Assembly: GCF_002251245.1 (NCBI RefSeq)
Contig: NZ_NPJG01000127.1
Span: 1-64,000, forward strand
Source: Prevotella sp. P5-92
GTDB taxonomy: Bacteria > Bacteroidota > Bacteroidia > Bacteroidales > Bacteroidaceae
Direction: 5' to 3'
Length of the DNA: 64,000 nucleotides
Part shown: positions 1 to 8,103 of the stretch, in pieces
How the letters are laid out: the number at the start of each line of letters is the position of its first letter
How positions within the stretch are numbered: position 1 is the first letter of the stretch
The notes under the pieces: generated by a model
What the model saw: the letters and a program-made list of their open reading frames with translations, nothing else
Told to the model about the DNA's origin: nothing
Databases searched by the model: none
Made by a program: the position numbers and the translations under genes

Positions 1-2
1 GG

Positions 3-215
3 GAGGAAGACTATGTCCGCAAGGAACTGGCAAGAGTCAGGGCCACTCAGATGGAAGGCTCGTTCGGAACACAGAAAGAGCATTACGCCATGCGCAGGAT
101 CAAGGCCAGGAAGAAGAAAACAGAGATCCTGTACATCTTCTTTGGCATCCACACAGCGAACGCAGTCCACCTGGCAGGGCGTCTGGCAGGGCTGCAAGAG
201 ACCAAGGCGGCATAA
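3..215 (+). CDS. Transposase, C-terminal end (cut by window start)
   Basis: An open frame runs into the window from the left and stops at TAA 213-215. The 70 visible residues contain the stretches GSFGTQKEHYAMRRIKAR and ILYIFFGIHTANA, which resemble the final helices of DDE transposases of Bacteroidetes insertion sequences, where a conserved E/K-H-Y and a terminal hydrophobic helix close the catalytic domain. Only the tail is here, so the catalytic DDE residues and the family cannot be assigned. An ATG at 13 in another frame gives a 74-residue shadow frame that is not used. A hairpin-like GGAGT...ACTCC at about 241-262 may belong to the element's end, but I cannot define a terminal inverted repeat. 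Confidence 0.55.
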   Translation, partial: EEDYVRKELARVRATQMEGSFGTQKEHYAMRRIKARKKKTEILYIFFGIHTANAVHLAGRLAGLQETKAA

Positions 216-556
216 GAGACATCTGAAACGGAATTAAGATGGAGTCCTCCGAAGAGAACTCCTAATCTGTTATCGGCAAAGGTAGCAAATACACGACTTT
301 GGAGTGCCGTTATACCAGCAAAAAGCAATTAAAACTTGTCGCATGGAGCATCAAGATACCAAGCTGACCTCTATGCGTCCACGACTGAAAGAATTAAACG
401 ACAATCCCTATATAAGGGTGCAAGATGCTTCTCAAACCAGAGAAAATTATAGCCAAAAATACACTTCCAGATGTCGTTTTTGCCATTTTTATCTTAAAAA
501 AACATAAATCTTGCAGGTGTAAGCCTCCGAAATTTTCTGGTTTACAAAAGATTTTG
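216..556. other. Intergenic stretch without a supported gene
   Basis: The short open frames here have no recognisable features or plausible starts. There is a CAAAGGTA at 277-284, which on the minus strand reads as a lone TAnnTTTG box without a visible partner, and a short GGAGT/ACTCC inverted repeat near 241-262. I see nothing else. Confidence 0.4.
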
Positions 557-564
557 TAAATTTG
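557..564 (+). promoter_or_regulatory. Candidate -7 box upstream of the structured RNA
   Basis: TAAATTTG matches the Bacteroidetes -7 consensus TAnnTTTG and would place a transcription start near 570, upstream of the folded RNA at 643-844. No clear TTTG lies at the expected distance upstream, so support is partial. Confidence 0.35.
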
Positions 565-642
565 TGTCGCCGTTTGGAGGCTCCTGCTAAAAACAGGGGA
601 ATAGCCAGGCGGTCAAGAAGGCGTTATCTGTCTTATTCCTAA

Positions 643-844
643 CTTGCAAAAAAGTCTGGAAAACTTCGTGGGGAATACTCCACATCGCATAGGGAGAATA
701 AGAACAGCATTGCGCCCCTTCTTGTGTACTTCCGAATGAACATGGTACAGCCCCACTGTGCCTTTTAATTCACATAGTACACTGGATGGGGTTGTAGTTA
801 CTGTTCATTCCCTAAAGGTTATTTTTCCAGACTTATCCTGCAAG
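643..844 (+). ncRNA. Structured RNA candidate, 6S RNA-like
   Basis: About 200 nt fold into one long rod. The closing stem pairs CTTGCA (643-648) with TGCAAG (839-844) and AAGTCTGGAAAA (652-663) with TTTTCCAGACTT (823-834). A large asymmetric bubble follows, with a small GTGG/CCAC hairpin on its 5' side. An apical stem then pairs GAATGAACA (734-742) with TGTTCATTC (802-810) and TACAGCCCCA (746-755) with TGGGGTTGTA (787-796), the latter including one G-U. Closing stem, open central bubble and long apical stem in roughly 200 nt is the architecture of 6S RNA, which mimics an open promoter and binds RNA polymerase; Bacteroidales-1/6S-Flavo type RNAs are alternatives. The transcript may start near 570 and run past 844. 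The strand is inferred from the upstream -7 box; the stems themselves are symmetric. The fold is seen directly; the 6S name is inference. Confidence 0.5.
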
Positions 845-947
845 AAGGTGGACTCTAACGAAGCTCCATCCTTTTTGTATATATAAACTAACTGCTGAAT
901 CTGTGGAGTTGTTGGCATTAAGATGATAATTCAAATCCATTATATCA

Positions 948-3230
948 ATGAAAAAACTCCTAACAGTATTGGCTCTGCTGATCGTAACGATTGGCATATC
1001 CGCTCAAACAACAGTTGATTCGAACGGTCAAGCCACAATTATGTATTCAAAAGGCGACAAACTATCCAAGTTGATGAAAGGTGTTAACAAGAAAGATCTC
1101 CGTTCGCTTGTCATCAAGGATAATCCTTCTAATCCAGGTTCTCAAAGAGACTACGAATTTGTGAATTTTAAGAATGATTTATGCGAATTTCTACAGAAGA
1201 ATCCTCAAATAGAGAGCCTGAACTTAATGGATTGTAAGGGGCTTTCTGAAGTGTATTTGGATAACGAATTTATAGGTGAGGGATCAAAACGCAAACCAAT
1301 TACCTCAATAAAACAAGTAATCGTTGGTGGAAAAGAATACGATAAGTCAAAAGATTTCATAGACAATTCTTTGACTTGTTGTAGTGAATTTATTAGTAAG
1401 CCAATTATTCGAGAAAGTTTTCCGAACGTTGAGGAATTTGTCGTAAAAGTGGATAGGAAGGAAAACGAGCAATACTTTCACGACAACTTACCTGTCAATT
1501 GGGTTTCCTCAGACGGTTTCTATCCTACACTAGATGGTAAAAAGCGTCTTGTAATTTGGAAAAAATATGCTAAAGATGCAAGTCCTAGGTTCAAGATTTA
1601 CGAGAAAGGTGGTATTGCTCCAGACTTAAACAATCTTGATGGTGTTGTTTATCTCAATGGTATTTTCTTACGTAATTACAAAGCAGAAACTCTAACAATA
1701 CCAAGTTCTGTTATATACGTAGTTGGTAATTTTGACAAAAATGAGACTCCTGCAATCGTTGATAACTTGGGATTTGCAGAAAGTAATTATCCTATTTATT
1801 TCTCAAGTAACAATGCTATCAAAGTAAACAAATCAATTACTTGTAATAGACCGATAAGTACAAACTCAAATATCTTCAAGGGCGTACCAGACGTTACTTT
1901 TGGATATGTAACAAAGATTTTTGGTGGAACAGATTTCAAGAACTGCCAATCAATTACATTTAATGGGAATACTACTATCACTGGTGGTGATTTCAATGGT
2001 GTGAGACTAATCACATTCAACAATAATGTTAGTATTGATTATAGCGGCTTTACCAACAGCTTGCGTGAAGGTGACATAATTTTTAATGGAGAAGCATCTA
2101 TTAAAGGTCATTTTTGTGAGGGAGTCCGTATGATGATGTTTAGAAAAAAAACAGAACTGGCTTCCAAATTTGCCGAACCAAAATTCTTGTATGTACCAAA
2201 AGGAACGACTGTACCAAGTTTCGAAGATAAAAGTAGCTCTTATATTTTTGAATACGATCCTAACGCAAAGCGACTGAGTAAAAACATTCAACTGGACAAG
2301 CCCAACAGTTTGCTGTCTGTAATAACAATAGATGAATTAATGGCGTGTGATTCTCTTACAATAACAGGTTTCTTGTATGAGACTGACGCAAGTATAATAT
2401 CAGATAATACCCCACTGTTGAAATACTTGGATATATCAAATACGGTAATAACATATTCACCACAGGCAAACAAAAAAGCAGAAGAAGATGCAGCTTTCGT
2501 CTCGGCCATATTTAACTTGATAGGTGCAGCCGCAGATCTCCGATATGCAAATAACGAAACATCCACAATGGACTATTTATACACAAAGGGGGTTGCAGGA
2601 ATGATTGCAAATAGCCAGAATATAAGTAGCGGTATTGAGCAGTGTTGTATTCCAAATGTGTTCATGAGCGGACATTATTTCTTGCAAGAGGTTCGTCTGC
2701 CAATTACTGCTACGACAATCTATAGAAATTGCTTTGGAAACTGTCCGAATTTGGAGATTGTTCAATATCCAAAATTCTTAAAGCAGATTGGAGAGGCTTG
2801 TTTTAATCATTGTATTTCATTGAAAGAGATAAAATTACCATCAACAATGACAACTATAAAGGAAGCCTATTATGGGTGCTCAGGATTAGAGACAGTCGAT
2901 TTCTCCAACCTAACATTAAGTGATTTCCAGGGATTTACATTTCACAGCAAGCCCTTAAAAGTCTATAAATTTCCAAAGTTAAAAAATACAAACTACAACA
3001 ACCGTCTAGCAAGGGGTTATGAAGGTAGAGTAGAAACTGTGTATATTCCTAACGACTGTGGAGTCATAGCAGCTTCATTGGAGAATTGCAATGTTCACCT
3101 TGAGTCTCCAACCATTCCAAAATTTGGTTATCACTGTGGTTTTGAGAATTGTACAATATATTGTCCAAAAGGAAGTGCAACAGAATACTATGCAAGGTTT
3201 GGTAAAGACAATAAAATCATAGAAGAATAA
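948..3230 (+). CDS. BspA-like secreted leucine-rich-repeat protein
   Basis: 760 aa. The N-terminus (KKLL, then a hydrophobic run ending GISAQ at about residue 20) is a Sec signal peptide. The C-terminal third has BspA/LRR_5-type units such as IYRNCFGNCPNLEIVQYPKF, GEACFNHCISLKEIKLP and YYGCSGLETVDFSN, with the alternating C-x-x-C/L pattern of this family, and closes with a CPKGSATEYYARFG-type cap. The middle third is less regular and unassigned. BspA-like proteins sit on or outside the cell surface and often bind host or matrix proteins; that role is family knowledge, not shown here. No C-terminal sorting domain is visible. The gene is AT-richer than the core genes to the right and has its own terminator, so it looks like an independent accessory gene, next to but probably outside the integrated block that follows. 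Confidence 0.75.
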   Translation: MKKLLTVLALLIVTIGISAQTTVDSNGQATIMYSKGDKLSKLMKGVNKKDLRSLVIKDNPSNPGSQRDYEFVNFKNDLCEFLQKNPQIESLNLMDCKGLSEVYLDNEFIGEGSKRKPITSIKQVIVGGKEYDKSKDFIDNSLTCCSEFISKPIIRESFPNVEEFVVKVDRKENEQYFHDNLPVNWVSSDGFYPTLDGKKRLVIWKKYAKDASPRFKIYEKGGIAPDLNNLDGVVYLNGIFLRNYKAETLTIPSSVIYVVGNFDKNETPAIVDNLGFAESNYPIYFSSNNAIKVNKSITCNRPISTNSNIFKGVPDVTFGYVTKIFGGTDFKNCQSITFNGNTTITGGDFNGVRLITFNNNVSIDYSGFTNSLREGDIIFNGEASIKGHFCEGVRMMMFRKKTELASKFAEPKFLYVPKGTTVPSFEDKSSSYIFEYDPNAKRLSKNIQLDKPNSLLSVITIDELMACDSLTITGFLYETDASIISDNTPLLKYLDISNTVITYSPQANKKAEEDAAFVSAIFNLIGAAADLRYANNETSTMDYLYTKGVAGMIANSQNISSGIEQCCIPNVFMSGHYFLQEVRLPITATTIYRNCFGNCPNLEIVQYPKFLKQIGEACFNHCISLKEIKLPSTMTTIKEAYYGCSGLETVDFSNLTLSDFQGFTFHSKPLKVYKFPKLKNTNYNNRLARGYEGRVETVYIPNDCGVIAASLENCNVHLESPTIPKFGYHCGFENCTIYCPKGSATEYYARFGKDNKIIEE

Positions 3231-3238
3231 AAAATCAA

Positions 3239-3270
3239 TGAGCGACACTTGATTGTGTCGCTCTTTTTTT
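3239..3270 (+). terminator. Intrinsic terminator (probably bidirectional)
   Basis: GAGCGACAC, a TTGATT loop and GTGTCGCTC are followed by a run of eight T. It ends the LRR gene. Read on the minus strand the same stem is followed by ATTGATTTTTT, so it can also end the opposing gene that stops at 3273. Confidence 0.85.
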
Positions 3271-3272
3271 TC

Positions 3273-3839
3273 TTAGAGGTCATTGCATTTGAAATATCGT
3301 TTGTCAAATGCCTCATAATAAGTATCAATATCTCTTGCTATGACGGTATAACCACCAAAGCTGATTCCTGCTTTTGGGTTGCCTGTAAGTGCTTTTAGTT
3401 CTTCTGATACTCGCTTGCCAAGTTCATCGTATGGTGCTTCTCGATTACGTAATCTAAAGGTATAGGCGTGCAAGCCTATACGGTCGAAGAAGTCAAGCTC
3501 ATGGTAATTCTTCTCAAAATAAGTTTGCCAATCAGGAATAGGCAGGCAGTAATTCTCTTCGTCCCATGTTAATTGGTAAGGACGAATGTATGAAACGCCA
3601 ACATTTACCCCTACATTCTTTTCATACCGATACCCTTCATATTCAATCATATTTGGATCGTCTCTTTTGTTCCATAAGACGGTCTGGGTATAAAAACAAT
3701 TAACGTCATTTTTCTCTGCAATTTCATATAGTGGAAGTATAACCTTGCACCATTCTGTCATTGCTTTGCCCAAATCAACGAAGAGTTGGGAGTTTGCCGA
3801 TGATGTATAACTCGGCTTCAAATCGCTTAAATCAATCAT
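3273..3839 (-). CDS. Unknown protein, 188 aa (element cargo)
   Basis: I do not recognise this family. The protein is soluble, without signal peptide or membrane segments, rich in aromatic and acidic residues (WDEENYCLPIPDW, YHELDFFDRIGLHAYTF). Its start overlaps the end of the upstream gene by four bases (3836-3839, ATGA type), so the two are translationally coupled and probably act together. It is the last gene of the minus-strand accessory block. Position at the end of a mobile-element operon would fit an accessory, toxin/antitoxin or defence role, but nothing in the sequence demonstrates one. Confidence 0.65.
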   Translation of the reverse strand: MIDLSDLKPSYTSSANSQLFVDLGKAMTEWCKVILPLYEIAEKNDVNCFYTQTVLWNKRDDPNMIEYEGYRYEKNVGVNVGVSYIRPYQLTWDEENYCLPIPDWQTYFEKNYHELDFFDRIGLHAYTFRLRNREAPYDELGKRVSEELKALTGNPKAGISFGGYTVIARDIDTYYEAFDKRYFKCNDL

Positions 3840-4177
3840 TTTTTCTTTGTTTTATTAGAGATAATACTTATACTCTTACCTTGGTTTGTTGCATACGAGA
3901 TAAAGCCTCTGTACGCCTCAATTCTTGGTCTGTGTCGTGAAATAATCGCCAACAATTCTTTCAGCGATATTTCCAGTCTCTCAAAATCGCCTTTTTCAGC
4001 GATCAGGTCATTCAGTTCTTCGGCAAATGATTTCTTCACTGCCTTTCTTTCTTCTTTCAGGGGCGGTGTCGGGATGGTGGCAGGTTCAAGAGTATTTGTA
4101 GGTTTTACGCTGTCATCCACCACATCCTGCCGCCCGGACATGAAGCTGTTCCATAAGTTCTGTACTAAATCGTTCAT
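3836..4177 (-). CDS. Unknown small basic protein, 113 aa
   Basis: Three visible parts: an N-terminal segment (DLVQNLWNSFMSGRQ), a proline/threonine-rich linker around residues 25-42, and a charged helical C-terminal half (FAEELNDLIAEKGDFERLEISLKELLAI) ending in a basic tail KTKKK. This looks like a DNA- or protein-binding accessory of the element, but I do not recognise it. It is coupled to the following gene by an ATGA overlap. A further 62-residue frame upstream of it (to 4301) has no support. Confidence 0.55.
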   Translation of the reverse strand: MNDLVQNLWNSFMSGRQDVVDDSVKPTNTLEPATIPTPPLKEERKAVKKSFAEELNDLIAEKGDFERLEISLKELLAIISRHRPRIEAYRGFISYATNQGKSISIISNKTKKK

Positions 4178-4328
4178 GGTTATGTTTGTCTATAATGGTA
4201 AGGTTGGCTTTAATGGTAGTCTTCATATAGCACATCAGCCATCGGATTGAGCCGATGACCGATATGCAAATCCACAAGTGGGATAACTGCTCGTGGAACA
4301 AAAGGACTACACCTGTGTGTGTAGCTTT

Positions 4329-4425
4329 GCTAGTGAATGGTATGTAACACTTTTTTACTCTAAAACTATACTATTTCCTATATAGTAGTATTTCGTTAGA
4401 GTAAATTTTTGTTATTTTCACTAGC
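4329..4425. repeat. Nested ~97-bp imperfect palindrome
   Basis: Several arms share one centre near 4377: GCTAGTGAA (4329-4337) with TTCACTAGC (4417-4425), TACTCTAA (4356-4363) with TTAGAGTA (4396-4403), and ACTATA (4365-4370) with TATAGT (4381-4386). T-rich and A-rich tracts between the arms are also roughly symmetric. There is no gene here; it lies between the helicase-primase gene (4492) and the two small genes (4177). Possible roles are a replication origin or single-strand initiation hairpin for the adjacent primase, or a terminator/operator. Confidence 0.7.
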
Positions 4426-4491
4426 TAATATACTATCTGCATAGCATATCTCTGGTGTCCACATACACAGGGCTTGCCCTGGGATGATGGT

Positions 4492-7371
4492 TTACCATCG
4501 TCCGTATTTCCTTCTGTCTGAGCCAAATGGGTTATGATCATAAGCATAACTGAGAATACTGTCAATCTCTGATGCTGGCATATTTGAATAAGTCTTGTCA
4601 AGGTAGGCTTTTGCTTTCTCTTGAGGAATGCCAGCTTTACAGAGAGTACCAGTAATTACAAGTAAGCCAGAGTGTCGATTACCAACCTTAAAGTATTCTG
4701 GCTTTTGTTCATGCCAATGTTTGTCTAATCTCTCGATTACAGCGTCATCAGTAAGAACCATTTCCCACAGTTTATGAAGAAATGCTGTTGTCCCAGAGTC
4801 AAGCTTTACGATTCCTTTTTCTCCATTAACTGACATTTCTTTCTTTGGGCTAGGTGGAGTTATGGATGGATCATACTCAAAGTGAAATGCTTCAGGACTA
4901 GGGTTTCGCCAAAGTCCAGGATCATACGAAAAGAACTGACCTCTTGAAATATCTGAAACCACGTTATCGATCTCTGGCAGACTACAGACCTTCAGGAGCT
5001 GAGTGAACAGATTGAAATGGTGTTCAGGATTAACCGAGTCATGAAGGATGAGAGCCTTGATTCCATGACCTGATGGAGTTTCAAAGATAGCATATACGAA
5101 AGGGAACTGCTTAAGATGGTCTTTCGCTTTTTCTTTGGCAACATCATCAGCAAAATGGTCATAATCGAGAGCTACAAATGACGAGTAAGTAGTAATGCTG
5201 TGGTCATGCTTTGTCTCAAAAACGCCATTTATACAAGCAACGGGGAGCCAATCTTTCTTCATCTTAGCGATTTCGTCAGGATCAGTCTTTCCTCGAATCT
5301 CTATAATGACATCGGCAATAGTCCTATTCTGCTGCCCCTTACTCGTAGAATATGTTCCCTTTTGTATAATATCCAGGAAGCGGTCTATGGTTATCTCTTT
5401 ATGTGTGTTCGGAAGCCAGACGTGAGGGAAGAACGAAATATTCTTTTGGTATATAGAGTTGATGACATACCTTCTCTTGCCAGTCTTTCTGTCTTGAGTT
5501 TTCTTGACAGTAATATAATCTTCAATATCACAGGCTTTGGGAGTCTTGGTACAGCCCGCCCTCTCATAGGCTTTCTTCAACAGTTCTTTCAATTTTTCAG
5601 GTGTAAAGGTATCGCCCTCGTTGACAAGTTGGCGAACCTCTGTTATAACCCTGTCCTCAAAAGGAGAAGGCTCAGCCATGATAGCCTTGATCTTGCTCTC
5701 CTGGAACCCGACCTTCTTCAGCCATTCATAACCGAGTGCATCCCAATAGTCATTATACCTCCTTGGAACAAAGTCAAGTTCCTCGATTAGTTCAGGATGA
5801 TCCTTACGGAATTCACTGTAGAGTTTTATTCTTTGTCCTGTATTAGGTGTGGATTCGAAGCTAGCCTTGAATGCTAAGACTTCAGGATTTGAAGACTTTG
5901 TGCCAATAGAGCCTTTGATACCCGCCACCTTCTGTTGACGGATAACTTCATATTGGCTCGTATAGTTCTTTCTTCTTATCTCCCATGCCCTAATCTCAGC
6001 CCACATATAAAGAGAATTAAATCCCACTTCAAGCTGTTGGTCGTTCTTGATACAGAGGTAATCGTCAGAATAATGTTTTTTCTCGATATTGCTACGGTAC
6101 ACTTTAATCATGGCTTTCTTCTGCTGATCATTAAGTCCGTTAAATATCGAAATCAACTCTTCCGTCGCTTTCTTCTTCTCTTCAATATAATCCTGAAATT
6201 CTTTGTCGCTGATGCTTATTGCCCCTTCCTTTATGAAAAGTATTGCTTCATTTCGGAATGGGTTTCGATCAAGACGTTGGCGACCTAGAATCTGGCTTAG
6301 GTCTGTACTGAGGTCCAAAGCCAATGTCCTACTCTTTGGATCAGCAAAAATAAATGAATAGGCACACTCGCTATTGAAATCACAGCCCAAAAAGTATGCT
6401 CTGGTGCAAAAGGTAAACTGCTTATGTGGTTCTCCTTCAGCAGGAATGGAACCAATCGTAATTCCCTCCTTCTTCAGGAAGTCTCGATTACTTTCAGAGC
6501 AAAGGACATTGTATTCTTCGGGCTTCAGACCACTCTTCTTTATGATCGAACAGATATCCTTGACCATGTTGACATAAAATACGGCTTCGGTGGTGTCAAT
6601 CTCCTTGTTTCCATATCTAACCGTCTTTCCATTCTTCATGGTTTCGATAATCTTGCGGCATTCCTTAATAGGAGAATTGCCTTTTTTCAGAGTGATATTG
6701 AGTACATTTACCTTTTCTACCATCTCGTCAGGCCACTTAAGTTCAATATACGGAAGATTCTTGAACTCATCAATCTCGTCCATATATTTCTCCAAGAAAG
6801 GGGTCGCACTCAGATATATGACTGTCTTGAACTTGGCAGTATTAGAGAGCAACTGCATTTCCGTTAAGGATTTATAAGTTGCATCTCCAAAAATTGCCTG
6901 AAACTCATCGACTACCACCGTCCAGCTATCAAGTTCATTGGGTGATATGAGAGTCAAAGCGTCGATAATATGGCCGATACTGTCATAGGTTGTCATGAGT
7001 TTTGGTGTTTCGCCTTTCGTAAGACAGCGATGAACGTACTGAACCACTTCACTATTGTATCTTTGAATATCCTCAAAGGTAGCTTTCTTCTTGCTCTGAG
7101 ATTTACCGTTTGTGTCAGAAGTGGAGTTGTCAGACAAATCGCGATAGATCCAAACATTAGGATGTTTAGCTCTTTTATTCTCAATTAGGCTTACTCGTGG
7201 CGAACAAAGAATGACTTTCTGGGGGTTGCTAAGATAATACTGAGTTGCTCCTACACCTGTATGAGCCTTGTTCAGAATGAAATGCTGACCATGAGGAATC
7301 TGATTCTCAAAGTCCGTCCACTCGCTAAGGTACCTGATACCCTCGGGAGCTGTAATAATTGTTTCTTTCAT
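4492..7371 (-). CDS. Fused SF2-type helicase and BT4734-family primase
   Basis: 959 aa. N-terminal half: an ATPase core with a P-loop-like KAHTGVGAT (35-43), DEFQ (155-158, Walker B/DExx), YLSATP (186-191, motif III) and QILGRQRLDR (360-369, motif VI with arginine fingers). The P-loop lacks the usual GK[T/S] lysine. The middle (about 420-640) is unassigned and partly helical. C-terminal half: a VirE-N/BT4734-like archaeo-eukaryotic primase fold with ALDYDHF (733-739, metal-binding acids), SGHGIK (766-771) and ISRGQFFSYDP (807-817), followed by a helical GNRHSGLL segment like primase C-terminal domains. Together this would unwind DNA and lay primers, making it the likely replication initiator of the element. 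The domain calls are motif-based; the fusion is read directly from one uninterrupted frame. Confidence 0.75.
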   Translation of the reverse strand: MKETIITAPEGIRYLSEWTDFENQIPHGQHFILNKAHTGVGATQYYLSNPQKVILCSPRVSLIENKRAKHPNVWIYRDLSDNSTSDTNGKSQSKKKATFEDIQRYNSEVVQYVHRCLTKGETPKLMTTYDSIGHIIDALTLISPNELDSWTVVVDEFQAIFGDATYKSLTEMQLLSNTAKFKTVIYLSATPFLEKYMDEIDEFKNLPYIELKWPDEMVEKVNVLNITLKKGNSPIKECRKIIETMKNGKTVRYGNKEIDTTEAVFYVNMVKDICSIIKKSGLKPEEYNVLCSESNRDFLKKEGITIGSIPAEGEPHKQFTFCTRAYFLGCDFNSECAYSFIFADPKSRTLALDLSTDLSQILGRQRLDRNPFRNEAILFIKEGAISISDKEFQDYIEEKKKATEELISIFNGLNDQQKKAMIKVYRSNIEKKHYSDDYLCIKNDQQLEVGFNSLYMWAEIRAWEIRRKNYTSQYEVIRQQKVAGIKGSIGTKSSNPEVLAFKASFESTPNTGQRIKLYSEFRKDHPELIEELDFVPRRYNDYWDALGYEWLKKVGFQESKIKAIMAEPSPFEDRVITEVRQLVNEGDTFTPEKLKELLKKAYERAGCTKTPKACDIEDYITVKKTQDRKTGKRRYVINSIYQKNISFFPHVWLPNTHKEITIDRFLDIIQKGTYSTSKGQQNRTIADVIIEIRGKTDPDEIAKMKKDWLPVACINGVFETKHDHSITTYSSFVALDYDHFADDVAKEKAKDHLKQFPFVYAIFETPSGHGIKALILHDSVNPEHHFNLFTQLLKVCSLPEIDNVVSDISRGQFFSYDPGLWRNPSPEAFHFEYDPSITPPSPKKEMSVNGEKGIVKLDSGTTAFLHKLWEMVLTDDAVIERLDKHWHEQKPEYFKVGNRHSGLLVITGTLCKAGIPQEKAKAYLDKTYSNMPASEIDSILSYAYDHNPFGSDRRKYGRW

Positions 7372-7580
7372 TTCTTGTTGTAATTTTTTTGTTTGTTAAT
7401 ATGTGAATCCTTGTTGTAGAGAAGAGTAATGCTGACACAATCCTGAAGAACCATGCCAGCATCACAATTACAACAAGAATCGAGGGGTTGTCCTCATTTC
7501 TTAAGGTGTAAAAGACCTGTCATGAGCAAAATAGCGATTTGCAAACAACACGCTCATTGCCATAACGAATAGGGAGGGCT
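7372..7580. other. Intergenic gap inside the element
   Basis: 209 bases between the Myb-like gene and the helicase-primase gene. An imperfect inverted repeat pairs TAATGCTG (about 7427-7434) with CAGCAT...ATTA (about 7455-7469). No TAnnTTTG box is visible on the minus strand, so the helicase gene may be read through from upstream. Confidence 0.35.
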
Positions 7581-8018
7581 TCAGGATAATCCTAACCTCT
7601 TAAGGCGATTCCGAATTGCACCTGTGTTACGCCCCAGTTCATTCGCCATTTCATTAACAGTCTTACCACTGGCATGAAGAGCTTTAAGCCTAGCCTCTTC
7701 TTCTGTAGTCCATACAGCATAAGCCTTTGAATGAAGAGTCTTCTGTTGTTCCATATACGATGTAGGAGGTGACGTTAAAGATGGAACAGGAGGCACAGAA
7801 ACTGCCATCGACGGTGAAGACCTGTTTCTTTGTGTAGAAGTTGAGTAGCGGTTCTTTTTCACTGCCAAAAGAGCTTTTGCCAGTTTCTCCATACCTTCTA
7901 GCTCCAAAGCAATAGCACCTGTTTTCCCTTCTTGTTGTAATACTACACCATCATCGGCAATAGTCAAAATCACTTTACCGAATGAGGAATTTACGACTGA
8001 TTGTTTTTGATTTCTCAT
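7581..8018 (-). CDS. Small Myb/SANT-like helix-turn-helix protein
   Basis: 145 aa. The C-terminal 45 residues, starting WTTEEEARLKALHASG and ending AIRNRLKRLGL, form a Trp-led three-helix DNA-binding motif of the Myb/SANT or homeodomain-like type (TVNEMANELGRNTGAIRNR as the recognition part). The N-terminal 50 residues read as a small beta-strand unit (SFGKVILTIADDGVVLQQ), joined by a Ser/Pro-rich linker. It is probably a DNA-binding regulator or replication accessory of the element, lying between the 401-aa gene and the helicase-primase gene on the same strand. The exact role is unknown. Confidence 0.65.
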   Translation of the reverse strand: MRNQKQSVVNSSFGKVILTIADDGVVLQQEGKTGAIALELEGMEKLAKALLAVKKNRYSTSTQRNRSSPSMAVSVPPVPSLTSPPTSYMEQQKTLHSKAYAVWTTEEEARLKALHASGKTVNEMANELGRNTGAIRNRLKRLGLS

Positions 8019-8103
8019 TATTTCTAGTTGTAAGAAAAAACTAAGTTTAGCCTTTTCTGTTAAATACTTTGACCCTGCCTCTCACAGTGGGTCATTGTTA
8101 TAC

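Noticed and set aside
13..237. 74-residue frame with an ATG at the window start
   Set aside because: It is an out-of-frame reading of the transposase tail; the frame ending at 215 has recognisable conserved sequence.
4113..4301. 62-residue minus-strand frame overlapping the 113-aa gene start
   Set aside because: No recognisable composition or start context, and it overlaps a better supported gene.
5200..5790. 196-residue plus-strand frame inside the helicase-primase gene
   Set aside because: Antisense shadow; the minus-strand protein has clear motifs over the same bases.
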